DNA from: Streptomyces ortus
GTDB taxonomy: Bacteria; Actinomycetota; Actinomycetes; Streptomycetales; Streptomycetaceae
Length of the DNA stretch: 64,000 nucleotides
Assembly (NCBI RefSeq): GCF_026341275.1
Contig: NZ_JAIFZO010000002.1
Span: 6,726,118-6,790,117 of the forward strand
Direction: 5' to 3'
Part shown: piece by piece, positions 17,159 through 25,437 of the stretch
Layout of the letters: every line of letters begins with the position of its first letter
Numbering within the stretch: position 1 is the first letter of the stretch
Program-made: the position numbers and the translations under genes
The notes under the pieces: model-generated
Database searches by the model: none
Told to the model about the DNA's origin: nothing
Seen by the model: only the letters and a program-made list of their open reading frames with translations

Positions 17159-17350
17159 GGCGCTTCTGATGGATCTCCGCGGCGTCGCGACGCCCGGCAC
17201 GCTCCCCCAGCCTCCGGCCGGGGGGACCCCCACTCGCCGCACCGGGCACAGACCCAAGTACGTCCAGTACGCGGGCCTGTGCCCGGCACGACGAGAGCAC
17301 GCACCGGACGCCGCTCCTTCACCCACGGAGATCCATCAGAAACGCCCTAG
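17155..17350. mobile_element. 196-bp MITE-like element with CTAG ends and 25-bp terminal inverted repeats
   Basis: The left end CTAGGGCGCTTCTGATGG and the reverse complement of the right end agree at 24 of 25 positions over CTAG...GATCTCCG. The centre (about 17243-17287) is a second imperfect palindrome with arms CCGGGCACAG and its complement. No coding sequence fits inside. The size, terminal repeats and flanking CTAG suggest a non-autonomous element or a mobile hairpin. It lies exactly at the gvpK stop codon. Confidence 0.65.
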
Positions 17351-17440
17351 CCGCGCCGTTCCCGCGCCCCTGAAGGGCGAAAAGCTGGGGCGCAGCCCCG
17401 CTTTTCGGGGGCGCGGGGAACTGCGCGGCCCACCCCCACC
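17351..17440. repeat. Dispersed GC-rich hairpin repeat between gvpK and the methyltransferase gene
   Basis: CGCCGTTCCCGCGCCCCTGAA and the inverse CGGGGGCGCGGGGAACTGCGC flank a central hairpin (AAAAGCTGGGGC / GCCCCGCTTTT). The genes on either side converge here, so it probably terminates both. Confidence 0.65.
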
Positions 17441-17464
17441 GGGCCGCGGGTGGAACTCACGGCA

Positions 17465-18298
17465 TCAGGCCGCCGGCTTGCGGTACAGGATCTCGCCGTG
17501 CAGGACCGAGAACCACCCGTCGTCCCGCACCCCCCAAGCCCGCCACGCCGAGGCGATCTCCCGCAACCGCTCCTCGTCGGCGTGACCCCCCTCCACGGCG
17601 AGCGCCGCATACGCGGAGGCCACCGTGCGGTCCGCCCACAGCCCGCTCCACCACGCCCGCTCCTCGGCCGTCGAGTAGCACCACGTGCCCGCCGAGGCGG
17701 TGATGCCCCCGCCGTCGAAACCGGCCTCCAGCGCCCACGACTTCAGGCGCCGCCCGGCATCCGGCTCTCCGCCGTTCGCGCGCGCCACCCGCCGGTACAG
17801 GTCGAGCCAGTCGTCCAGGCCCGGGGACAGCGGATACCAGGTCATCGCCGCGTAGTCCGAGTCCCGGACGGCGACGAGACCGCCCGGCTTCGTGACCCGG
17901 TACATCTCCCGCAGCGCCTGGACGGGATCGCCCACGTGCTGCAGCACCTGGTGGGCGTGCACCACGCAGAAACTGTCGTCCGGATACTCCAGCGCGTGGA
18001 CGTCCGCGACGGCGAAGTCGACGTTCTCCAGGCCCCGTTCGGCCGCCGTGGCGCGGGCCCGGTCCAGAATGCCGGGCGCGTGGTCGACCCCGGTGACCCG
18101 GCCGTCCGGCACCAGTTCGGCCAGGTCCGCGGTGATGGTGCCGGGTCCGCAGCCGATGTCCAGGATCCGCATATGGGGCTTGAGCGAGCCGAGGAGATAG
18201 GCCGCCGAGTTGGCGGCCGTACGCCAGGTGTGCGAGCGCAGCACGGACTCGTGGTGGCCGTGCGTGTACACGGCGGTCTCTTTCGGCACCTTCGACAT
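17465..18298 (-). CDS. Class I SAM-dependent methyltransferase (UbiE-like)
   Basis: A 277-residue methyltransferase. Motif I is ILDIGCGPGTITADLAELVP (about residue 45), followed by GVDHAPGILDRA, VDFAVADVHALEYPDDSFCVVHAHQVLQH and LREMYRVTKPGGLVAVRDSDY. This resembles UbiE/COQ5-type small-molecule methyltransferases; the acceptor is unknown. ATG 18298 is supported by homology starting within ten residues. Next to it on the same strand is the PAP2/diacylglycerol kinase gene. Confidence 0.85.
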   Translation of the reverse strand: MSKVPKETAVYTHGHHESVLRSHTWRTAANSAAYLLGSLKPHMRILDIGCGPGTITADLAELVPDGRVTGVDHAPGILDRARATAAERGLENVDFAVADVHALEYPDDSFCVVHAHQVLQHVGDPVQALREMYRVTKPGGLVAVRDSDYAAMTWYPLSPGLDDWLDLYRRVARANGGEPDAGRRLKSWALEAGFDGGGITASAGTWCYSTAEERAWWSGLWADRTVASAYAALAVEGGHADEERLREIASAWRAWGVRDDGWFSVLHGEILYRKPAA

Positions 18299-18412
18299 GA
18301 CGGCTTCCGTTCACTCGTACGGGCACCACCGGGAGTACCGGGGGTATGCGTCAAGCTACGCCGCCATGTCGAATTATGAGACCCATGTCTTGGCATACGG
18401 ACTGACGGTCGG

Positions 18413-19903
18413 TCAGCGGGGCACGCTCGGCCGGTAGACGGTCAGGGCCTCCGGAAGCTTCTGGATCGTCACATCACCCTCCACCGACCTGACTTCACCG
18501 TCGAAGGCCAGCAGCGTGCCCGGTTCGACGCCCTGCACCCGCAGGCCACCGACCCGCAGCGCCGCGTGCACGGGGGAGCGGGTCAGCGGTCCGGCCACGG
18601 CCGCGGCCAGCAGGCGTACCGCCGGGAAACGACCGCCGTGCACCACCCGCACGTCGAGGAGACCGTCCGCGAGGTCGTAGCGCCGGGCCGGGATCGGGCC
18701 CATCCGGTGGTACGTGCCGTTCCCGGCGAACAGCAGCCACAACGGCCGCTCCTTGCCGTCGAAATCCGTCCGCAGCGGATGCCGGCCCGCCCGTACGACC
18801 CGCACGGTCGCGACCACCCCGGCCGGCCAGCCGCCGATCCGCTTCGACCAGTGGTCCCGCTCGCGCACCAGTTCCGCGTAGACGCCCAGGCTGCAGTTGT
18901 TCAGGAAGTAGCCCTCCTGGTCACCCGCGGAGTACCGGCCCACGTCCACCCGTACGGCGTCGCCCTCCGTGAGGGCCCGGCTGAGGCCGCGGACGTCCTC
19001 CACGCCCAGGTCCTTCGCGAAGTGGTTGAGCGTGCCGCCGGGCAGCACGGCGAGCGGCAGGCCGTGGCGCAGGGCGGCCGTCGCCGCCGCGTTGATCGAG
19101 CCGTCGCCGCCGCACACCCCCAGCACCTCGGCGCGGGTCGCCGCCTTCTCCAGCTCGGCCCGCAGATACTCCGGTGCGCACTCCACGACCTCGGCGAGCG
19201 GCAGGGCTTCCCCGATGGCACGCATCCGGTCCGCGGTGCCCGCCGAGGTGTTCACCACGAGCACCAGACCCTCCCCGTCCCGCAGCGCGGGCACGTCCGC
19301 GCGCGGACGCCCCGGGGGCGGCAACTGGTCGCGCGTCGGCACCAGGGCGCGCGCGACGAAGGCGGAGCCCACGCCGAACGCCGCCCCGGCGAGCACGTCG
19401 CTCGGGAAGTGCGCACCCGTGTAGATACGCGACAGGGCCACCGCGGCGGCCACCGGGGCCACCACCGCGCCGAGTGAGCGGGACTCCAGGGCGACGCCCG
19501 TCGCGAAGGCCGCCGCCGACGCCGAGTGCCCCGACGGGAAGGACGTGGTGATCGGCTGCCGCTTCAGCTGCCGCATCACCGGCACCGCGTCAAGGCGCGG
19601 GCGCGGACGGCGCACCGAGCGCTTGCCCACCGTGTTGATCGTGGCCGACGCCAGGGCCAGCGAGGCGATCCCGCGCACGGCCGCGCGGCGCGCGCGTGGC
19701 GAGCGGGTCGCCGCGAGGGCCGCCGCCGCGCCGAACCACAGCACCCCGTGGTTCGCGCCGCGGCTCAGCTTCGGCAGCAGCGGGTCGGCGCCCGGCCAGT
19801 GCCGGGTCGCGACCGCCTCGAACAGGCGGGTGTCGAGGGCCATCAGCCGGTCGAGCAGCGCATGGCCGGCCCGGGTGGCGGTGAGGTCTACTTCAGCGGT
19901 CAT
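18413..19903 (-). CDS. Bifunctional PAP2 phosphatase / diacylglycerol kinase family protein
   Basis: A 496-residue fusion. The N-terminal half is a PAP2 phosphatase with the three signature segments KRSVRRPRP, PSGHSASAAAF and SRIYTGAHFPSDVLAG, among transmembrane helices. The C-terminal half is a DAGK/sphingosine-kinase-like catalytic domain: LVVNTSAGTADR, GVCGGDGSINAAATAALRHG, LPGGTLNHFAKDLG. It probably handles membrane lipid phosphates. ATG 19903 starts the PAP2 domain; the frame runs open upstream only as antisense of the ABC-F gene. Confidence 0.88.
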   Translation of the reverse strand: MTAEVDLTATRAGHALLDRLMALDTRLFEAVATRHWPGADPLLPKLSRGANHGVLWFGAAAALAATRSPRARRAAVRGIASLALASATINTVGKRSVRRPRPRLDAVPVMRQLKRQPITTSFPSGHSASAAAFATGVALESRSLGAVVAPVAAAVALSRIYTGAHFPSDVLAGAAFGVGSAFVARALVPTRDQLPPPGRPRADVPALRDGEGLVLVVNTSAGTADRMRAIGEALPLAEVVECAPEYLRAELEKAATRAEVLGVCGGDGSINAAATAALRHGLPLAVLPGGTLNHFAKDLGVEDVRGLSRALTEGDAVRVDVGRYSAGDQEGYFLNNCSLGVYAELVRERDHWSKRIGGWPAGVVATVRVVRAGRHPLRTDFDGKERPLWLLFAGNGTYHRMGPIPARRYDLADGLLDVRVVHGGRFPAVRLLAAAVAGPLTRSPVHAALRVGGLRVQGVEPGTLLAFDGEVRSVEGDVTIQKLPEALTVYRPSVPR

Positions 19904-19984
19904 GCTCCATCGTCTACCCCACCGGGCCATGCGCGCGCATATCGGTTTGCCCCGCCCACCGTCCGCCCCGGACAATGCGCGACC

Positions 19985-21598
19985 ATGGGACATCTCGAAG
20001 CCGCACACCTGGAGTACTACCTCCCCGACGGGAGGGCGCTGCTCGGCGACGTCTCCTTCCGGGTGGGCGAAGGGGCCGTGGTGGCGCTCGTCGGGCCCAA
20101 CGGCGCCGGAAAAACGACACTGCTGCGGCTCATCTCGGGCGAACTGAAACCGCACGGCGGTACGGTCACGGTGAGCGGCGGACTCGGGGTCATGCGCCAG
20201 TTCGTGGGCTCCGTACGGGACGAGACGACCGTGCGCGACCTGCTCGTGTCGGTGGCCCAGCCCCGGATCCGCGAGGCCGCGCAGGCCGTGGACCGCGCCG
20301 AGCACGGCATCATGACGGTCGACGACGAGGCCGCCCAGCTCCAGTACGCGCAGGCGCTCTCCGACTGGGCCGAGGTCCAGGGGTACGAGGCCGAGACGCT
20401 CTGGGACATCTGCACCACGGCCGCGCTCGGCGTCCCCTACGACAAGGCGCAGTTCCGCGAGGTACGGACCCTGTCCGGCGGTGAGCAGAAGCGGCTCGTC
20501 CTCGAAGCGCTGCTCCGCGGCTCCGACGAGGTGCTGCTCCTCGACGAGCCGGACAACTACCTCGACGTCCCCGGCAAGCGCTGGCTGGAGGAGAAGCTGC
20601 GGGAGACCCGTAAGACGGTCCTGTTCGTCTCCCACGACCGGGAACTGCTCGCCCGTTCCGCCGAGAAGATCGTCAGCGTGGAGCCGGGACCTGCGGGCGC
20701 CGACGCCTGGGTGCACGGCGGCGGCTTCGCCACGTACCACGAGGCCCGCCGCGAGCGCTTCGCGCGCTTCGAGGAGCTGCGCCGGCGCTGGGACGAGAAG
20801 CACGCCCAGCTCAAGAAGCTGGTCCTGAACCTGCGCCAGGCGGCCTCCATCAGCCATGAGCTGGCCTCGCGGTACCAGGCCGCGCAGACCAGGCTGCGCA
20901 AGTTCGAGGAGGCCGGGCCGCCGCCGGAGCCGCCGCGCGAGCAGGACATCACGATGCGCCTGCACGGCGGACGCACCGGCATACGGGCCATCACCTGCAA
21001 GGGGCTCGAACTGACCGGGCTGATGAAACCCTTCGACCTGGAGGTCTTCTACGGCGAGCGGGTCGCCGTGCTGGGCTCGAACGGCTCGGGCAAGTCGCAC
21101 TTCCTGCGGCTGCTGGCGGGCGGCGACGTGGCGCACACGGGGGAGTGGAAGCTCGGCGCGCGGGTCGTGGCCGGTCACTTCGCCCAGACCCACGCGCACC
21201 CGGAGCTGCAGGGGCGCGCCCTGCTCGACATCCTGTGGAGCGAGCACGCCCAGGACCGCGGGGCCGCGATGTCCCGGCTGCGGCGGTACGAGCTGACGGC
21301 GCAGGCGGAGCAGCGGTTCGACCGGCTGTCCGGCGGCCAGCAGGCCCGCTTCCAGATCCTCCTGCTCGAACTGGAGGGGGCCACGGCCCTGCTCCTCGAC
21401 GAGCCGACGGACAACCTCGACCTGGAGTCGGCGGAGGCCCTTCAGGAGGGGCTCGAGGCCTACCAGGGGACGGTGCTCGCCGTCACCCACGACCGGTGGT
21501 TCGCCCGCGCCTTCGACCGCTATCTGGTGTTCGGCAGCGACGGTCGCGTCCGCGAGACGACGGAACCGGTGTGGGACGAACGGCGCAACCTTTTGCCG
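19985..21598 (+). CDS. ABC-F family ATPase, without a stop codon of its own
   Basis: Two ABC domains in one soluble chain and no membrane segments, as in ABC-F ribosome-acting or antibiotic-resistance ATPases. First domain: Walker A GPNGAGKTT, signature LSGGEQKR, Walker B LLLDEPDNYLD. Second: LGSNGSGKSH, LSGGQQARFQ, LLLDEPTDNLDLES, HDRWFARAFDRYLVFG. Homology ends near VWDERR (21583). No in-frame stop follows: the frame stays open across the antisense DUF2795 gene into the sigma factor and stops only at 23056. The end given here is where the DUF2795 gene begins, not a stop. Confidence 0.75.
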
Positions 21599-21988
21599 TC
21601 AGGCGTCCGGCGCCGCGGAACGGACGACCGCCTCGGCCAGCTCCTGCGCGTTGGCGTACCGCGCATCCTCCGGCAGCCGCTCCAGCGGCTCCACCAGCGT
21701 GTCCGGCGCGTACTGGTCGCGCAGCACACCGACCAGCTCCCGCGGCCCCGCGGGGAACGACGTACGGCCCAGATTCCGCGCCAGTTCGAGGCGCACCGCC
21801 GCCACGGTCGTGCCGCCCGCGCCCGGCCGCACCGGGCCTCCGGCGACCCGCGGATCGTCGTCGGCGACCGGCTCCGGGTCGTGCCACTCCTCCGCCCGGG
21901 TCGGATGCCCCGACCTCAGCAGGCCCTGCAGTTCGTGCTTCATCTCCTCGTCCCGGTGGGCGCTGAGGCGGTTGCTGCCTCGCTCCAT
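21599..21988 (-). CDS. DUF2795 domain protein
   Basis: A 129-residue acidic, probably cytoplasmic protein. The C-terminal 60 residues (ELVGVLRDQYAPDTLVEPLERLPEDARYANAQELAEAV) match the small helical DUF2795 domain, common in actinobacterial stress-related proteins of unknown function. ATG 21988 follows TCTGGAGGGAC, a good ribosome site. A SigB-type promoter candidate lies 34 bp upstream, beside a SigB/F-family sigma gene transcribed divergently. Confidence 0.78.
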   Translation of the reverse strand: MERGSNRLSAHRDEEMKHELQGLLRSGHPTRAEEWHDPEPVADDDPRVAGGPVRPGAGGTTVAAVRLELARNLGRTSFPAGPRELVGVLRDQYAPDTLVEPLERLPEDARYANAQELAEAVVRSAAPDA

Positions 21989-22021
21989 GAGTCCCTCCAG
22001 ATGTTCGGGGTGACCCCTCGC

Positions 22022-22046
22022 GTACCCGAGCCCGGAACACCGACAC
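22022..22046 (-). promoter_or_regulatory. Candidate SigB/F-type promoter of the DUF2795 gene
   Basis: On the minus strand GTGT, a 15-nt spacer and GGGTAC match the Streptomyces SigB consensus GNNT-N14-16-GGGTAY, 34 bp before the ATG. Confidence 0.45.
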
Positions 22047-22162
22047 ACGTCCTCCGGCCGGAGCGCGGACCCGGCCTCGACAGGTCCCGTCATTCGCGTG
22101 TTTGCTCCGTGAAAACCGGGGCAGGCGGTCACTCAGTGCTTCGGACAGGAGGCACGTCCGTG

Positions 22163-22187
22163 GGTTGTGTTCCCCGCCCATGGGTGT
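22163..22187 (+). promoter_or_regulatory. Weak SigB/F-type promoter candidate before the sigma factor gene
   Basis: GGTT, a 15-nt spacer and GGGTGT approximate GNNT-N14-16-GGGTAY with one mismatch, 74 bp before the sigma factor ATG. Autoregulation is possible. Confidence 0.3.
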
Positions 22188-22261
22188 GCCCGTCCGGCTC
22201 AGGGGTGCGCTCCCACGGTTGCCAGCCAACCAGAGCACCCCTTCAGGGAGTTGCAGTCATC

Positions 22262-23056
22262 ATGCGAACCCAACCGAGCGCACGGCACCATCCGCACGAC
22301 GACGCCCCCGACACAGCGGAGGACTTCCGCAGGCTCGCCGCGATGCCTCCCGGCCGGCCGCGCGACGCTCTGCGCGACCGGATCATCGAAGCCTGGCTGC
22401 CCATGGCGGAGCGGCTGGCCGGCCGGTTCCGCAGCCGCGGGGAGAACTTCGAGGACCTGCGGCAGGTCGCGGCACTCGGTCTGGTCAAGGCCGTCGACCG
22501 CTACGACCCCGAGCGCGGCAACGCCTTCGAGAGCTATGCCGTGCCGACCGTCACCGGTGAGATCAAGCGGCACTTCCGCGACCACATGTGGACCCTGCAC
22601 GTACCGCGCCGCGTCCAGGACCTGCGCAACCGCGTCCGCTTCGCGCGCCAGGACCTCTCCCAGACCATCTCCGGCCGGCAGCCCACGATCGAGGAGATCG
22701 CCGAGCACGCGCGGATGAGCGAGGACGACGTACGCACCGGTCTGGAGGCCCTGGAGAGCTTCACCGCGCTGTCGCTGGACGCCGAACTGCCCGGCAGCGA
22801 GGACGGCTACTCCCTGAGCGACGCGCTGGGCTGCGCCGACCCGGCCCTCGACATAGTGATCGACCGCGAGTCGGTCAAACCCCGGCTGGAGGCCCTGTCC
22901 GAACGCGAACGGGCCATCCTCTACATGAGGTTCTTCAGCGACATGACCCAGAGCCGCATAGCCGACCAGCTCGGCATCTCCCAGATGCATGTCTCCCGGC
23001 TGATCAGCCGCTGCTGCGACCGGCTGCGGGAGCAGGTCATGCGGGACGTCGCCTGA
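22262..23056 (+). CDS. RNA polymerase sigma factor, SigB/SigF/SigG family
   Basis: A 264-residue group 3 sigma factor. Region 2 is visible in LAGRFRSRGENFEDLRQVAALGLVKAVDRYDPERGNAFESYAVPT, with the TGEIKRHFRDHMW segment. Region 3 follows (PTIEEIAEHARMSEDDV), and region 4 ends in LSERERAILYMRFFSDMTQSRIADQLGISQMHVSRL. It lacks the N-terminal anti-sigma domain of ECF factors. This group controls osmotic, oxidative and developmental stress regulons in streptomycetes. No RsbW/RsbV partner gene is adjacent. ATG 22262 follows CAGGGAG. The same frame is open upstream into the ABC-F gene. Confidence 0.9.
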   Translation: MRTQPSARHHPHDDAPDTAEDFRRLAAMPPGRPRDALRDRIIEAWLPMAERLAGRFRSRGENFEDLRQVAALGLVKAVDRYDPERGNAFESYAVPTVTGEIKRHFRDHMWTLHVPRRVQDLRNRVRFARQDLSQTISGRQPTIEEIAEHARMSEDDVRTGLEALESFTALSLDAELPGSEDGYSLSDALGCADPALDIVIDRESVKPRLEALSERERAILYMRFFSDMTQSRIADQLGISQMHVSRLISRCCDRLREQVMRDVA

Positions 23057-23265
23057 CACCCGCGCGGCCAGGGGGTGCCCGCTGACGGCGTGCGTCCCCG
23101 CGGAGTCACCCGGTCGGACGTCCGCGTGGCACGAATGGTGTCCGGCCGCGCGCGCACCGGGCGGGAGCGGGCTCTGATGGACGGCGGGGCATGCCGGTCG
23201 TGCCCCGCCTCCGCCGCCGTACCGGGCGTGGGGGTTCAGCCGTCGGCCGAAGGAGACCGAGCCCC

Positions 23266-24075
23266 ATGCCGCTGAGCCGTACCGCTCGCGCACTGTCCGC
23301 CACCGCCTTCACCACTGTCGTCCTCGGCATCGCCGCGACGGCCGCGTCCGCGAACCCGGGGGCCGAGGTCAGCCCGCGTACGGTGGCCCCCGGCGGCAGC
23401 GTCACCGTCTCCGTCACCTGCGAAGCGACCGGCGGGCAGCCGCCCGAGACCGTCGACGCCACCTCCGACGCCTTCGAGCACGGCACCGTCCAGTTGCACA
23501 GGACCGGGCACGCGGGGCACTCCGGACGCACCGACGACCCGGCCGCGACGGACGACCCGGCGGGCGCCGAGGACCCGGCGGCGACGGGTGACGAGGACCT
23601 GGTGGGCCCGGACGGCGAGGACACGGTGGGCCCTGACGACGTGGGTCCGCCGACGGTCGCCGAGGAGCCCGCGGGCGTCCACGGCCCGGGAGACCGGGAC
23701 GATCCCGCGGGCAAGGAGGCACCGCGGGACGGCCTCACCTACAGCGGCACCGCCCGTATCGCGCCCGCCGCGGACTTCGAGGAGGACGGCGGCCCGGACG
23801 GCGCCGGCCGGACCTCCGAGTGGCTGGCCGAGGGCGTCTGTCCGGCCGCACCCGGCGGCCAGGGCAAGGAGTGGAGCGCGTCCTTCACCGTCTCCCCGGG
23901 CACCTCGCACGACGGGTCGCACGACACGCGGGTCCCGCACGGGGTGCACGCCGGGCAGGGCGGCACCTTCAACGACTCCACGGCCGCCCTGGTGTCCGGC
24001 GGTGTCCTCATCGTGGGCGCGCTCGGCGCCGCCGTCCACAAGCTGCGGCACCGGGAGTCGTCGCCGAACGGCTGA
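23266..24075 (+). CDS. Secreted, membrane-anchored hypothetical protein
   Basis: 269 residues, function not recognised. A signal peptide covers about residues 1-30 (ARALSATAFTTVVLGIAATAASA). After it comes an all-beta-like segment (VSPRTVAPGGSVTVSVTCEA), an Asp/Pro/Glu-rich spacer with DDPA repeats (about 90-150), and a C-terminal hydrophobic helix (LVSGGVLIVGALGAAVHKL) with a basic tail. This is the wall- or membrane-anchored topology, without an LPXTG sortase motif. AAGGAGA lies about 9 bp before ATG 23266. Confidence 0.75.
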   Translation: MPLSRTARALSATAFTTVVLGIAATAASANPGAEVSPRTVAPGGSVTVSVTCEATGGQPPETVDATSDAFEHGTVQLHRTGHAGHSGRTDDPAATDDPAGAEDPAATGDEDLVGPDGEDTVGPDDVGPPTVAEEPAGVHGPGDRDDPAGKEAPRDGLTYSGTARIAPAADFEEDGGPDGAGRTSEWLAEGVCPAAPGGQGKEWSASFTVSPGTSHDGSHDTRVPHGVHAGQGGTFNDSTAALVSGGVLIVGALGAAVHKLRHRESSPNG

Positions 24076-24177
24076 GTCGCGAAGCGGATCACCGGGTACG
24101 GGGATCCCGGAAGCACGGCCGGCACCGTGGGAATCCGGACCGAACGGATCCGGGGAGCACTGCGTGGAGGTACACAG

Positions 24178-25437
24178 ATGCGGCGGACCGAGCCGGCCGG
24201 GCACGGACCTGTCCGTTACGGCCCACCTCTCCCGGGCCACGGCCTGCCGCCGCCACCCGGACTTGTCGCCGCGGCGACCGGCACCCGCACCGGGCCGATC
24301 GGCGGGAGCGCCGCCCTCCTGGATGCGGCCCGTGGTTACTGGACCCGGCGCGGACTGTCCGCCGACCGCGACCGGACCGTCGCGGCGCCCGGCGCCCCCG
24401 CCCTGCTCCTCGCCCTGACCGCGGCACTCGGCGGCGACGTGCTGGTGCCCCGCCCCTGCGCGGCCTGGTGGACACCGCAGGCCCGCCTGCTGGGCGCGTC
24501 CGTCTTCCCCGTGGGCACCCCCGCCGAGTGCGGCGGCCTCCCGGACCCGTACGCCCTCCTGGAGACCGTGCGCCGGGTGCGTGCCGAGGGCGGCGATCCG
24601 CGGCTGCTCGTCCTGTCCGTGGCCGACGACCCCACCGCGACCGTCGCGCCGCCCGAGGTGGTCCACGAGACCGTCGAGGCCGCCGCGGGCGAGGGCCTGC
24701 ACGTGGTCAGCGACGAGACCTGGCGCGACACGCTGCACGAACCGCGGGACACCGTGCTGATCGGCCCCGCCGAGATGCTCCCCGACCGGGTCACGGTCCT
24801 GACGGACCTCGCCGGCCCGTTCCTGCCGGCCGGCTGGCCCGCCGCGATCGCCCGCTTCCCCGAGAACGACACCGGCACCCTGCTGCGCGAGCGTGTCCTC
24901 GACGTGCTGACCGCCCTCGACGCCCGGATCGCCGCGCCGGTCGCCTCGGCCGCCGCGTACGCGCTCGGCGAGCCCGACGAGATCACGTACCGCCTCGCCG
25001 CCTCCGTACGGCTGCACGCGCGCGTGGCCGCCGCCGCGCACCGGACGCTCACCGCGGCGGGGGCCCTCGTCCGGCCGCCCCGGGCGGGGCGCCACCTGTA
25101 CGCCGACCTCGGCCCGCTGCGGTCCGACCTCGGCCCGCTGCGGTCCGCGCTCGGCGCGCTCGGGGTGGCCGACGCCCAGGAGCTGGAGGACTTCCTCGGC
25201 GTCCGGCTGGGCATGCCGACGCCCGGCGGACACCGCTTCGGGGACGACCTCGGCGCCCTGCGCGTACGACTGGCCACCGCGTCGTTCCTCGGCACAACCG
25301 ACGACGAGCGCATGGCGTCTCTTCTGTCACCGGAACCTCTGGAATTGCCGCAGGTGCACAGCATGTTGAGTCTGCTGGGATCGGCCTTCGCCGATCTCCG
25401 CGACGACGACGCTCGGCGACGGGAGTCCCCGCGATGA
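24178..25437 (+). CDS. Aminotransferase class I/II-fold protein lacking an obvious PLP lysine
   Basis: A 419-residue protein with the layout of fold-type I aminotransferases: a small N-terminal arm, AAPGAPALLLALTAALGGDVLVPRPCAAWW (cofactor-side glycine-rich region), HVVSDETWRDTL (equivalent of the D-E-x-Y motif), and a C-terminal small domain. Where the Schiff-base lysine is expected (S-x-S-K), the sequence reads VLTDLAGPFLPAGWPAAI, without lysine. It may be a non-catalytic or regulatory paralogue. GGAGG precedes ATG 24178; the stop overlaps the next ATG. Confidence 0.75.
   Translation: MRRTEPAGHGPVRYGPPLPGHGLPPPPGLVAAATGTRTGPIGGSAALLDAARGYWTRRGLSADRDRTVAAPGAPALLLALTAALGGDVLVPRPCAAWWTPQARLLGASVFPVGTPAECGGLPDPYALLETVRRVRAEGGDPRLLVLSVADDPTATVAPPEVVHETVEAAAGEGLHVVSDETWRDTLHEPRDTVLIGPAEMLPDRVTVLTDLAGPFLPAGWPAAIARFPENDTGTLLRERVLDVLTALDARIAAPVASAAAYALGEPDEITYRLAASVRLHARVAAAAHRTLTAAGALVRPPRAGRHLYADLGPLRSDLGPLRSALGALGVADAQELEDFLGVRLGMPTPGGHRFGDDLGALRVRLATASFLGTTDDERMASLLSPEPLELPQVHSMLSLLGSAFADLRDDDARRRESPR

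Noticed and set aside
18413..21490. A 1025-codon minus-strand open frame spanning both the PAP2/kinase gene and the ABC-F region
   Set aside because: Only the part after 19903 has protein-family similarity; the upstream part is antisense to the ABC-F gene and is open merely because of high GC.
23820..25433. Long Arg/Pro/Gly-rich upstream extension of the MBL hydrolase frame
   Set aside because: It overlaps the secreted protein and aminotransferase-fold genes in another frame and has the composition of a GC-shadow.
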